Assembly (NCBI RefSeq): GCF_009749465.1
Contig: NZ_WBIS01000001.1
Location: forward strand, 992,001-1,056,000
From: Agromyces terreus
GTDB taxonomy: Bacteria; Actinomycetota; Actinomycetes; Actinomycetales; Microbacteriaceae
Direction: 5' to 3'
DNA length: 64,000 bases
Under the pieces are notes generated by a model. That model ran no database searches. It was given only the letters and a program-made list of their open reading frames with translations, and was not told the origin of the DNA. How positions within the stretch are numbered: position 1 is the stretch's first letter; each line of letters begins with the position of its first letter. Shown here piece by piece: positions 41,573 to 49,486 of the stretch. The translations under genes were made by a program, and so were the position numbers.

Positions 41573-42450
41573 GCTCGCACCACGCTTTCTCGGCCGAAGA
41601 GCCCGGCAGGTTTGACGAGGATCACCGCGATGACGGCCGCGAACGCGAAGACCACGTTGAGATCGCCGCCGAGGCCGGGGATGTACCGTCCGCCGATCGC
41701 GGTCAGCAGGCCGATGAGCAGGCCGCCGACCACGACGCCGACCCGGCTGCTGATACCGCCGATGTTGGCCGCAGCGAGTGCCATCAGGAGCGGCACCGTC
41801 ATCATCGCGGGCGAGAGACCGGCGGTCGGAGCGGCGACGATGCCGGCCACGGCGCCGACGGCGCACGCGGCGGCCCATCCGGCCGAGAGCCAGAGGCCCG
41901 ACCGCAGGCCGAGGTAGGCGGCTGATCGCGGGTTCTGCGCGACGGCCCGCAGGCGCAGCCCGAATGTCGTCCTTGTGAAGACGACGGCCATGACGAGCAT
42001 CGTCGCGCCGACCAGCGCGACGCCGCCGAGCTGCTGGCTGGTGAGCCGCAGCCCACCGAAGTTCGCGACCCAGGTGCCGAACGGGCTCGGGAACGCGCGT
42101 GGATCCGTGCCCCACACCATGCTGACGATCGCGTTGAGGCCGAGCAGCAGCGTGACGCCGAGCGTCATCAGCGAGTCCTCCCGGTGCGGGGGCACGAATC
42201 TCACGACGCCGTGGTAGATGACGGCTCCGAGCACCGCGGAGGCGACGATCGCGATCGCGATCGCCGGCCAGATCGGGATGCCGGCCTGCGTGCACGCCCA
42301 GGCGATGTAGGCGGCGACGACGGCGAGTTCGCCCTGCGACAGATTCAGCATGCCGGTGCCTTGGAACACCACGCCGAGTGCGAGTGCGAGTGCGGCGTAG
42401 ACGACGCCGGTCATCAGTCCGTCGAGCACGATCTGGAGGAACTCGGTCAT
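41569..42450 (-). CDS. Liv-type ABC transporter permease (LivH-like)
   Basis: A 293-residue permease. LivH hallmarks are the opening LQIVLDGLMTGVVYAALALALGVVFQGTGMLNLSQGELA and RLRAVAQNPRSAAYLGLRSG, the cytoplasmic loop that contacts the ATPase. It overlaps the LivF-type ATPase gene by 4 bp and the LivM-type gene by 4 bp, so all components are made from one message. Confidence 0.88.
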   Translation of the reverse strand: MTEFLQIVLDGLMTGVVYAALALALGVVFQGTGMLNLSQGELAVVAAYIAWACTQAGIPIWPAIAIAIVASAVLGAVIYHGVVRFVPPHREDSLMTLGVTLLLGLNAIVSMVWGTDPRAFPSPFGTWVANFGGLRLTSQQLGGVALVGATMLVMAVVFTRTTFGLRLRAVAQNPRSAAYLGLRSGLWLSAGWAAACAVGAVAGIVAAPTAGLSPAMMTVPLLMALAAANIGGISSRVGVVVGGLLIGLLTAIGGRYIPGLGGDLNVVFAFAAVIAVILVKPAGLFGRESVVRA

Positions 42451-43214
42451 CGGGTCTCCTTCGTTCGGGCGTCGGCATGAGATAGGTCGAACTCGCTCGC
42501 ACCGAGGTAGTCGGCGTGCACGGCGTCGACGGTGGCGAGATCACCCGACGGCCCGTCGTGCACCACGCGACCCCTCGACAGCAGCACTGCGCGGTCGGCG
42601 ATCGTCAGGGAGAGCTTCGCGTTCTGCTCGGCGAGCAGCACGGTCAGCGCCCACTCGTCGCGGAGGCCCGTGAACCGGTCGAACAGGTCGCGAGCGGTCA
42701 GCGGCGCGAGACCGAGCGAGGGTTCGTCGACGAGCAGCAGGCGGGGGCGTCCGAGCAGCGCCCGGGCGACGGCGAGCATCTGCGCCTGTCCGCCCGACAG
42801 CGCACCGGCCTGCCGTCGCCGGAACTCCCGCAGCACGGGGAAGGTCTCGTACACGAGTTCCAGGTCGGCGTCGGTCTCGCGGCGCGAACGAGCACGCGTG
42901 CGACTGACGGCGCCCAGACGGAGGTTCTCCTCGACGGTGAAGTCGGCGAACGTGCCTCGCCCCTCGGGCACATGTCCGATGCCGAGATGTGCGATGGCCG
43001 CCGTGGAACGGCCCGACAGGTCCACCCCGTCGAACCGGCACGAACCGGAGGTGTCGACCGCACGGCAGATCGCCCGGAGGAGCGTCGACTTGCCGGCCCC
43101 GTTCGCCCCGAGCAGGGCGACGATGCTCCCTTCCTCGACGTTCAGGTCGACGCCGTGCAGCACCTCCACGCGTCCGTACCGGGCCCGGAGGTTCTGGATC
43201 TCGAGCAGGCTCAT
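42447..43214 (-). CDS. Liv-type ABC transporter ATPase (LivF-like)
   Basis: A 255-residue ABC ATPase. Walker A is LLGANGAGKSTLL, the signature is ALSGGQAQMLAVARAL, Walker B is LLLVDEPSLGLAP and the H-loop position carries LLAEQNAKLSL (Gln-Asn instead of His, as in LivF). VPEGRGTFADFTVEENL is diagnostic of LivF. It overlaps its neighbours by 4 bp each. Confidence 0.9.
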   Translation of the reverse strand: MSLLEIQNLRARYGRVEVLHGVDLNVEEGSIVALLGANGAGKSTLLRAICRAVDTSGSCRFDGVDLSGRSTAAIAHLGIGHVPEGRGTFADFTVEENLRLGAVSRTRARSRRETDADLELVYETFPVLREFRRRQAGALSGGQAQMLAVARALLGRPRLLLVDEPSLGLAPLTARDLFDRFTGLRDEWALTVLLAEQNAKLSLTIADRAVLLSRGRVVHDGPSGDLATVDAVHADYLGASEFDLSHADARTKETR

Positions 43215-44023
43215 GCGACGACCTCCGCATCCGCACCGAGGTATGCGGCGATCACGGCCGGATTCTCCCGGACCGCTCGGGGCTCGCCGACAGCGAGGAG
43301 CTTGCCCGCGTCGAGCACCGCGATCCAGGACGCGGTGCGCATGACGAGCGCGACATCATGTTCGACGAGCAGGCTCGTCATTCCCGTCGCCTGACCCTGC
43401 TCGCGCACGAGTTCGATGAGTTCGTCGGATTCCGTCCCGCTGAGACCGGCCGCGGGTTCGTCGAGCATGAGGATCCGCGGCTGTGCCGCCAGAGCCCTCG
43501 CGATCTCCACCCGACGCCGATCCGCGTGCGCGAGCGCGCCCGCAGGGCGGTCCGCGAGCGAGGCGAGGCCCACCGCGGTGAGGTGGTGCCAGGCGACATC
43601 GCGGGCTTCCCGTTCCTCACGGCGGGCCCGCGGCGTGCCGATCAGCACCCCGGTGAAGCCGGTCGTGGTCCATGCGTGGGTCCCGACGAGCACGTTGGCG
43701 AACACGTCTTCGTCATCGAGCAGGGTCGGCGTCTGGAAGGTCCTCGCGATCCCGGCGCTCGCGCGCTGATGAGCGCGCAGGTGCCTGATCGGCGACCCGG
43801 CCAGTTCGATCTCGCCCTCGTGCCGATAGATGCCGCTGATGCAGTTGAACAGCGTGGTCTTGCCGGCGCCGTTCGGTCCGATGACGGCGGTGACCCCACC
43901 CTGCGGCACGTCGAACGAGATGCCGTCGAGTGCGCGAACGCCCCGGAACGAGATGCCGACCTCGTTCAGGCGGACGATCGGAGCCGGAACGGCCTGCGTC
44001 TCGCGCGCTGCTGCCGCGCTCAT
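43211..44023 (-). CDS. Liv-type ABC transporter ATPase (LivG-like)
   Basis: A 270-residue ABC ATPase. Walker A is VIGPNGAGKTTLFNCISG, Walker B ILMLDEPAAGLS, H-loop LLVEHDVALVM; the signature region reads ALAHADRRRVEIARALA, a degenerate form (canonical LSxGQ lost) that is common in LivG. IARTFQTPTLLDDEDVFANVLVG is typical of the subunit. It overlaps the P450 stop by 4 bp, placing transporter and P450 in one operon. Confidence 0.88.
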   Translation of the reverse strand: MSAAAARETQAVPAPIVRLNEVGISFRGVRALDGISFDVPQGGVTAVIGPNGAGKTTLFNCISGIYRHEGEIELAGSPIRHLRAHQRASAGIARTFQTPTLLDDEDVFANVLVGTHAWTTTGFTGVLIGTPRARREEREARDVAWHHLTAVGLASLADRPAGALAHADRRRVEIARALAAQPRILMLDEPAAGLSGTESDELIELVREQGQATGMTSLLVEHDVALVMRTASWIAVLDAGKLLAVGEPRAVRENPAVIAAYLGADAEVVA

Positions 44024-45231
44024 GCGAGCCGCACCCGCATGGGCATGGTCTTCCAGGCGCGGAGCGTGTTGTTGAGGTGGCGAACGGGCTCGGCCGTGAG
44101 CTCGATCGATTCGACCCGTCGCGCGAGCGCGGTGACCAGCGAAACGGCTTCGAGCCTGGCTACGTGCTGCCCGACGCACTGGTGGATGCCCATGCCGAAT
44201 CCGACGTGGCCCGAGGGATCGCGCGAGAGGTCGAAACGCTGCGGATCGTTCCAATGCCTGGGGTCGGCGTTCGCGGAGCCCAGGAACATGAGGATCTTGC
44301 GGCGTTCGGGGATGCGCACCCCGCCGAGCTCGATCTCCCGGGTCGTCGTGCGGAAGAACGTCTGCACGGGGGCCTCGAGGCGGATCGCCTCGTCGAAGGC
44401 CACCCGGGCGAGCGCTGGCTCTTCGCGCAGCCTGGCCCACTGGTCGGGGTGCGTCGCGAACGCGTGCAGCACCGCGCCGATCGCGTGCACGGTGGTGTCG
44501 ACGCCGGCCGAGAGCAGAGAGCGCACCACGAGCGGTGCCTGCTCGACGGTGAGGTCGCCGCGGTCGGCGGCCGCCCAGATCGCGTCGCCGAATCCGCCCG
44601 GGCTGATGTGATCGCGCGCGCACTGCTCGTTCACCCAGGCGGAGTGTTCCGCGATGCGGGGCGCGCCGTGCTCGACGAGGAAGTTCTCGGGTCCGAAGGT
44701 GTTGAAGAGGTGGTCGCCGTACGGCAGCAGGTGCTCGCGCCCCGCTTCAGGGATGCCGACCGCGTCGGGGAACACGCGCAGCGGGAACGCCTCTGCGAAG
44801 GACGCGACGGCGTCGAACTCGGTGCCGCGCGAGAGCACCTCGTCGACGAGCGTCTCGGCGTCGGCCTGCCAGCGGGGCGCCATGGTGCGGAGCTCGCGCG
44901 GTCCGAGGATCTTTGCGAGCACCGAGCGCGGCGCATTGTGGTGCGGCGGGTCGGCTTCGAGCAGCAGGCTCGGCGGGCGCCACGGCGTCTCGGCCCGGAA
45001 GTCGGTGATTCCGACGCCCGCCGAAGACTCGAAGCCCTGCCAGTCGAGCAGCGCCGACCGGACGGTGTCGTAGCGTCCCATGGCGTAGACGCCGTACCGC
45101 TCGAGCAGCACGACCTCGCCGGCCTCGCGGAGCCGGTGCTGGAACGGCAGCGGATCGGCGAGCACGGCCTCGCTGAACGGATCCTCATCGGTGGTCGGGA
45201 TCAGGGTGGGTGCGGGGCTGATGATCGTCAT
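44020..45231 (-). CDS. Cytochrome P450, possibly a methoxybenzoate O-demethylase
   Basis: A 403-residue soluble P450. The heme loop FGMGIHQCVGQ fits FGxGxHxCxG, the I-helix acid-threonine pair is in LLSAGVDTTVHAIG and the K-helix ExxR is EAIR. The length and general sequence recall bacterial CYP199-type enzymes that demethylate 4-methoxybenzoate to 4-hydroxybenzoate plus formaldehyde. This fits pobA-pca and hxlAB in the same window, but substrate is inferred from context. It is preceded by its probable reductase (40-bp gap) and followed by an aromatic-acid-type importer. Confidence 0.85.
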   Translation of the reverse strand: MTIISPAPTLIPTTDEDPFSEAVLADPLPFQHRLREAGEVVLLERYGVYAMGRYDTVRSALLDWQGFESSAGVGITDFRAETPWRPPSLLLEADPPHHNAPRSVLAKILGPRELRTMAPRWQADAETLVDEVLSRGTEFDAVASFAEAFPLRVFPDAVGIPEAGREHLLPYGDHLFNTFGPENFLVEHGAPRIAEHSAWVNEQCARDHISPGGFGDAIWAAADRGDLTVEQAPLVVRSLLSAGVDTTVHAIGAVLHAFATHPDQWARLREEPALARVAFDEAIRLEAPVQTFFRTTTREIELGGVRIPERRKILMFLGSANADPRHWNDPQRFDLSRDPSGHVGFGMGIHQCVGQHVARLEAVSLVTALARRVESIELTAEPVRHLNNTLRAWKTMPMRVRLA

Positions 45232-45271
45232 CGATGGCTCTCTTCGTCGAGATGGGTGAATGCGGGGCGGC

Positions 45272-46258
45272 TCAGAGCGCGATCACCAAGCGGTCGCTCT
45301 TCGACCTGGACACGCAGGGGAAGAAACAGTTGCCTGCGGCGCGTTCGGCGTCGTCGAGGATCGCGTCACGGTGATCTGGGTCGCCGCCGACGACATCGGT
45401 CTCGCAGGTGCCGCAGACGCCGCGCGAGCAGGAGGTGAGCAGGTCGAAGCCGGCCTCGCGCAGCGCAGTGGCGACGGCGACGCCGGGTTCGACGGTGATG
45501 CTGCGACCGGTTCCGTCGACCTCCACCTCGAAAGCGGTGGTGCGTGCGGCGTCGCCGAGGTCGGATGCCTCGAACCGCTCGACCCTCGACCAGCCGGGCC
45601 GCCAGGCTGCGGTGGCCTCGACGACCGCGTCGATCAGCGACACCGGTCCGCAGGTGTAGACCTTGACGCCGGGGTCGAAGGCGCCGATCCAAGCCGCGAC
45701 GTCGAGACGCCCGTTCTCGGACGTGTGCACCCGTACGCGCTCGCCGTGCTCGTCGCGCAGGTCGTCGGCGAAGGGCATCGACGTCAGCGACCGCCCGAGG
45801 TACAGCAGCTCCCATTCGGCGCCCATCTCGGCGGCGGCCCGCAGCATCGGCAGCATCGGCGTGATGCCGATTCCGCCGGCGATGAAGCGGTACCGCGGCG
45901 AGGGCGCGAGGCGGAAGTTGTTGCGCGGCCCTCCGACGTCCACGGCATCGCCCGCCTTGAGCACGTCGTGCACGAAGCGCGATCCGCCGCGGCCGCCCGG
46001 CTCGCGAAGCACCGCGATCTCGTAGTGGTAGGCGTCACGCGGGTCGCCGAGCAGCGAGTACTGCCGCGTGGTGCCGTCGGCCAGCACGAGGTCGATGTGA
46101 GATCCGGGCGTCCAATCGGGAAGGCGCTCGCCGTCGGCTCGGCGCAGGGTGAGGTGCACCACGCGATCGGTGACCATGCGGGTGGCCTCGATGATCACGG
46201 CGCCGGCCGCATCATCGTTCACGACCCGACGGTCCATCGCATCTTCGCGAACGGTCAT
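45272..46258 (-). CDS. Ferredoxin reductase with FMN and plant-type [2Fe-2S] domains (VanB/phthalate reductase type)
   Basis: A 328-residue electron-transfer protein in the order flavin domain, NAD domain, ferredoxin domain. The flavin site is RQYSLLGD, the NAD site FIAGGIGITPMLPML and CGP, and the cluster ligands are in CSRGVCGTCE plus CFFPC. Such proteins usually supply Rieske oxygenases, but here the partner is a P450. ATG at 46258 has GAGGAGA upstream. Starts the P450-transporter operon. Confidence 0.88.
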   Translation of the reverse strand: MTVREDAMDRRVVNDDAAGAVIIEATRMVTDRVVHLTLRRADGERLPDWTPGSHIDLVLADGTTRQYSLLGDPRDAYHYEIAVLREPGGRGGSRFVHDVLKAGDAVDVGGPRNNFRLAPSPRYRFIAGGIGITPMLPMLRAAAEMGAEWELLYLGRSLTSMPFADDLRDEHGERVRVHTSENGRLDVAAWIGAFDPGVKVYTCGPVSLIDAVVEATAAWRPGWSRVERFEASDLGDAARTTAFEVEVDGTGRSITVEPGVAVATALREAGFDLLTSCSRGVCGTCETDVVGGDPDHRDAILDDAERAAGNCFFPCVSRSKSDRLVIAL

Positions 46259-46330
46259 CGCAGCGTCTCCTCGTCGTCTTCGACTGTGCTGCGATCACGC
46301 TAGGCGCGGCGACCCGGCCGTGGCCGCGTC

Positions 46331-46347
46331 TTCCATTTGAACGGGAA
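46331..46347. promoter_or_regulatory. Candidate IclR site upstream of the reductase-P450 operon
   Basis: TTCCATTTGAACGGGAA has TTCC/GGAA ends around a partly symmetric centre in the 99-bp gap between the IclR gene and the reductase gene. The TTCCAT half-site equals that of the perfect repeat upstream of pobA. The symmetry is limited, so this is tentative. Confidence 0.3.
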
Positions 46348-46357
46348 ACCGGATGCC

Positions 46358-47230
46358 TCAGCCGCGCGCGCGAGGGGTCGGTCGCGTCTTCGCCAGATAG
46401 GCCATCGACTCGTCGGACGAGTGCACGAGCGCGCGGTAGCGCCCGCCCGGGCTCGCTTCGGGGTCGGACTGTGGGAGCGACGCGCGTCGCAGGTCGACCG
46501 CAATCGCGTCGGCGGTGCGCCGAAGCCGTTCGCGCAGCGGCTCCCACGGTGCGTCGTCGTTCGGCACGACGACGCCGAGGGCGGCGACGACCTCGCCCGC
46601 GGCACCGGTGATCGGCACCGCGAGTCCCCGCGCGTCGGCATGGACGTAGCCGTTGCCGAGGGCGAATCCGGTGGTGCGCACCTCGTGCAGGGTTCGCCGA
46701 AGCGCCGCAGGGTCGACGATCGTCCGGTCGGTGAATCGCTCGAGCGGGCCGGCGAGGACCGCGTCCTGTACCGCCGTGTCCGCGAACGCCACCAGCACGA
46801 GCCCGACGGCGGAGGCGTGCGCGGGCAGCCGCCCGCCCACGACCGTCACGTTGACGACCGCGTCACGGCTCGACAGGCGTTCGAGGAACACCGCGTCGCC
46901 GCCGTTCAGCACCCCGAGCTGCACGTGCTGGCCGACCTCGGCATGCAGGTCGACGAGGTGCGGGAGCGCGAGCTCGCGCAGCCCGAGCACGCCCGGCGTG
47001 CGCGAGGCCAGCTCCCAGAGCCGCACTCCGAGTCGGAACGTGCGATCGGGCAGCCGCTCGACGAGTTCGTTGCGTTCGAGGTCGGCGAGCAGGGCGTGCG
47101 TGGTCGACATCGGGACCCCGCTTCGTCGGGCGACCTCCGACGCCGTGAGGTACGGATGATCGACGCTGAACGCATCCAAGAGCTGGAGCTGCCTGCTCAG
47201 GCTCGATCGCCCCTCCGACCCGCGCGCCAT
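46358..47230 (-). CDS. IclR family regulator
   Basis: A 290-residue IclR protein. The HTH is LLDAFSVDHPYLTASEVARRSGVPMSTTHALLADLERNELV; the effector domain holds GQHVQLGVLNGGDAVFLERL and TGFALGNGYVHADARGLAVPI. It starts 3 bp after the GH3 gene and is followed by the reductase-P450 operon. It therefore stands at the joint between sugar release and aglycone oxidation. It may sense the aromatic acid taken up by the Liv-type importer. Confidence 0.87.
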   Translation of the reverse strand: MARGSEGRSSLSRQLQLLDAFSVDHPYLTASEVARRSGVPMSTTHALLADLERNELVERLPDRTFRLGVRLWELASRTPGVLGLRELALPHLVDLHAEVGQHVQLGVLNGGDAVFLERLSSRDAVVNVTVVGGRLPAHASAVGLVLVAFADTAVQDAVLAGPLERFTDRTIVDPAALRRTLHEVRTTGFALGNGYVHADARGLAVPITGAAGEVVAALGVVVPNDDAPWEPLRERLRRTADAIAVDLRRASLPQSDPEASPGGRYRALVHSSDESMAYLAKTRPTPRARG

Positions 47231-47233
47231 GGG

Positions 47234-49486
47234 TCAGTCCGTCTGCGAACCCGCGACCCGGTCGAGCAGATCGAGCGTGAGCGCGTTGCCGGCGTCGACA
47301 GCGAGCCGATGGATCGGCAGCCCGCCGATCATGAGCACGGCCATCGGGTTGGTCAGCATGCCGGTCGTGCGCCCGCTCGGGTCGGCTTCGGTCACGGCAG
47401 CGATCAGGGCGGGGCCGACGGCTGGATGCTCCAGCCACTCGACCAGGGTCGAGTCGGCTGTCAGCGGCATCCGCAGGTCATCGCCGACGACGTCGATCTC
47501 GTGACGGAGCACGGCATCGCGCGAGGACCGCGCGGCGACGATCGTGTGGGCGCCGGAGTCGAGCGTCCAGCACGCAGCCGCCTCGTCCCAACGTTCGAGC
47601 GCGCGTCGCGGCACCTCGATGCGCACGCGCGTGGTCTGACCGGGTGCGACCGCCACGGCGGCGAACCCGACGAGGGCGCGCGGCGCGCGGCGCGCGGCGT
47701 GGTCGGGTGCCTCGACGTAGAGCTGCACGACCTCGCGGGCGGCGCGTTCGGAGACGTTGACGACCGTCACCTCGACGCTCCACCCGCTCGCGGACGGCGA
47801 GACCGCGAGATCCTCGAATCGTGTCTCGCCATACGACAGACCGTGGCCGAACGGGAACGCGACCTCGCCGCCGGTGCGATCGTGCCCGCGGTATCCGACG
47901 AAGATGCCCTCGCCGTACGCGCTGTGCCCGCCCTCGCCGGGGAAGCTCAGGAAGCTGGGGGTGTCGGCGAGCTCGCGCGGCCACGTCTCGGCCAGACGCC
48001 CGCCGGGGTCGGCGTCGCCGACGAGGATCGACGCCAGTCCGAGCGACACGCCCTGCCCGGCGAGCCCGGTCGAGACGATCGCGTCGACGCTCGTGCGCCA
48101 CGCCTCGGTGCGCACCGGCCCGCCCGAGATGACGACGACGACCGTGCTGCGCGCGGCCGCGGCGACCGCGGCGACGAGTTCGTTCTGGGCCTCGGGCAGG
48201 CCGAGATCGGCGCGGTCGTACCCCTCGCTCTCGGCCGACTCGGGCGAGCCGACGACGACGATCGCGACGTCCGCGGCCGCCGCGACGGAGACGGCCTGCT
48301 CGAGCAGCGCCGGATCCCGGGTGAGCCCGTCGTCCGCGTAGCCGGGCGCGTACTCGACGGTTCCGGCGTGCCTGGCGCCGACGGCGTCCACGATGGATCC
48401 GGCCGGCTGCTTCGGCTGCACGCCCGCGCTGCCGCCGCCCTGGAACCGCGGCGCGCTCGCGTACGCGCCGATGACCGCGACGCCTGCCGTCGGTGCGAGC
48501 GGCAGCACGCCGTGCTCGTTGCGAAGCAGCACCGTCGAGCGCTCGGCCGCCGTGATGGCGAGATCCGCGGCCGACGGAGCGGTCGTGCTCGACTCGCCGC
48601 GGTGGGTTCCGGATGCCGCGGCGCGGACGGCGAGGTCGGCGACGCGTCGTGCCGATCGGTGCACGACGTCGGCGTCGAGCGTTCCGGCGTCGACGGCCGC
48701 GACGACCTGCGCGTCGGACGCGCCCGAGGTCGACGGCATCTCGAGGTCGAGGCCTGCGCGCAGCGCGCGGACGCGGTCGTCGACGGCGCCCCAGTCCGAG
48801 ACCACGACGCCGTCGAAGCCCCATTCCTCGCGCAGGATGCCGGTGAGCAGGCGTTCGTCCTCGGAGACGTAGGTGCCGTTCACCCGGTTGTACGAGGCCA
48901 TGACGAGCCACGGCTTCGCCCGGGTCACGACCTCCTCGAACGCCCGGAGGTAGAGCTCGCGGAGCGCCCGCTCCGACACGTCGGCGCTCACGCGCATCCG
49001 ATCGGTCTCCTGGTTGTTCGCCACGAAGTGCTTGACGCACGCGCCGACGCCCTCGCCCTGGACGCCCTCGACGAAGCCGACCGCGAGTTCGCCGGTGAGC
49101 AGCGGATCTTCGCTGTAGTACTCGAAGTTGCGGCCGCCGAGCGGCGAGCGCTTGAGGTTCATGCCGGGGCTCAGCAACACGTCTGCACCGGCTGCAGACG
49201 CCTCGCGGGCGATCGCGCCGGCGACCTGGCCGACGAGCGCCGGATCCCAGGTCGCCGCGAGCGCCGACGAGGTCGGGAAGCAGGTCGCCGGCACCTTGCC
49301 CGAGAAGTCGGGCAGGTTCATGGCGAGGCCGTTGGACCCGTCGGTCATGAGCACCGAGGGGATGCCCCGCTCGGGCAGCGCCTTCGTCGAGGCCATGTCG
49401 GCGCCCGACAGCAGCGAGGCGGCCTCCGAGAGCGTGAGCTCCCCGGTCGGCTCAGCCGGCGCGGCGGACGACGGCAGGCCGTTCAC
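47234..49486 (-). CDS. Glycoside hydrolase family 3 beta-glucosidase-like enzyme
   Basis: A 750-residue GH3 enzyme. The N-terminal barrel carries the KHF motif at 152-154 and the nucleophile Asp231 in GVVVSDWGAV; GLAMNLPDFSGKVPATCFPTSSALAATWD and MNLKRSPLGGRNFEYYSEDPLL are typical. A second GH3 domain (GSPESAESEGYDRADLGLP) and a fibronectin-III-like domain (VTVVNVSERAAREVVQLYV) follow. There is no signal peptide, so it acts on imported glycosides, probably beta-glucosides. The GTG overlaps the rhamnosidase stop by 4 bp. Confidence 0.9.
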   Translation of the reverse strand: MNGLPSSAAPAEPTGELTLSEAASLLSGADMASTKALPERGIPSVLMTDGSNGLAMNLPDFSGKVPATCFPTSSALAATWDPALVGQVAGAIAREASAAGADVLLSPGMNLKRSPLGGRNFEYYSEDPLLTGELAVGFVEGVQGEGVGACVKHFVANNQETDRMRVSADVSERALRELYLRAFEEVVTRAKPWLVMASYNRVNGTYVSEDERLLTGILREEWGFDGVVVSDWGAVDDRVRALRAGLDLEMPSTSGASDAQVVAAVDAGTLDADVVHRSARRVADLAVRAAASGTHRGESSTTAPSAADLAITAAERSTVLLRNEHGVLPLAPTAGVAVIGAYASAPRFQGGGSAGVQPKQPAGSIVDAVGARHAGTVEYAPGYADDGLTRDPALLEQAVSVAAAADVAIVVVGSPESAESEGYDRADLGLPEAQNELVAAVAAAARSTVVVVISGGPVRTEAWRTSVDAIVSTGLAGQGVSLGLASILVGDADPGGRLAETWPRELADTPSFLSFPGEGGHSAYGEGIFVGYRGHDRTGGEVAFPFGHGLSYGETRFEDLAVSPSASGWSVEVTVVNVSERAAREVVQLYVEAPDHAARRAPRALVGFAAVAVAPGQTTRVRIEVPRRALERWDEAAACWTLDSGAHTIVAARSSRDAVLRHEIDVVGDDLRMPLTADSTLVEWLEHPAVGPALIAAVTEADPSGRTTGMLTNPMAVLMIGGLPIHRLAVDAGNALTLDLLDRVAGSQTD

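Noticed and set aside
42447-44023. Naming the Liv-type ATPases as a true branched-chain amino acid importer
   Set aside because: The family fold fits, but position between a P450 and a binding protein in an aromatic locus makes aromatic acid uptake at least as likely, so no gene symbols are given.
45272-46258. Reading the reductase as VanB of a vanillate demethylase
   Set aside because: No VanA Rieske oxygenase is in the window; the immediate partner is a P450, so only the general reductase type is called.
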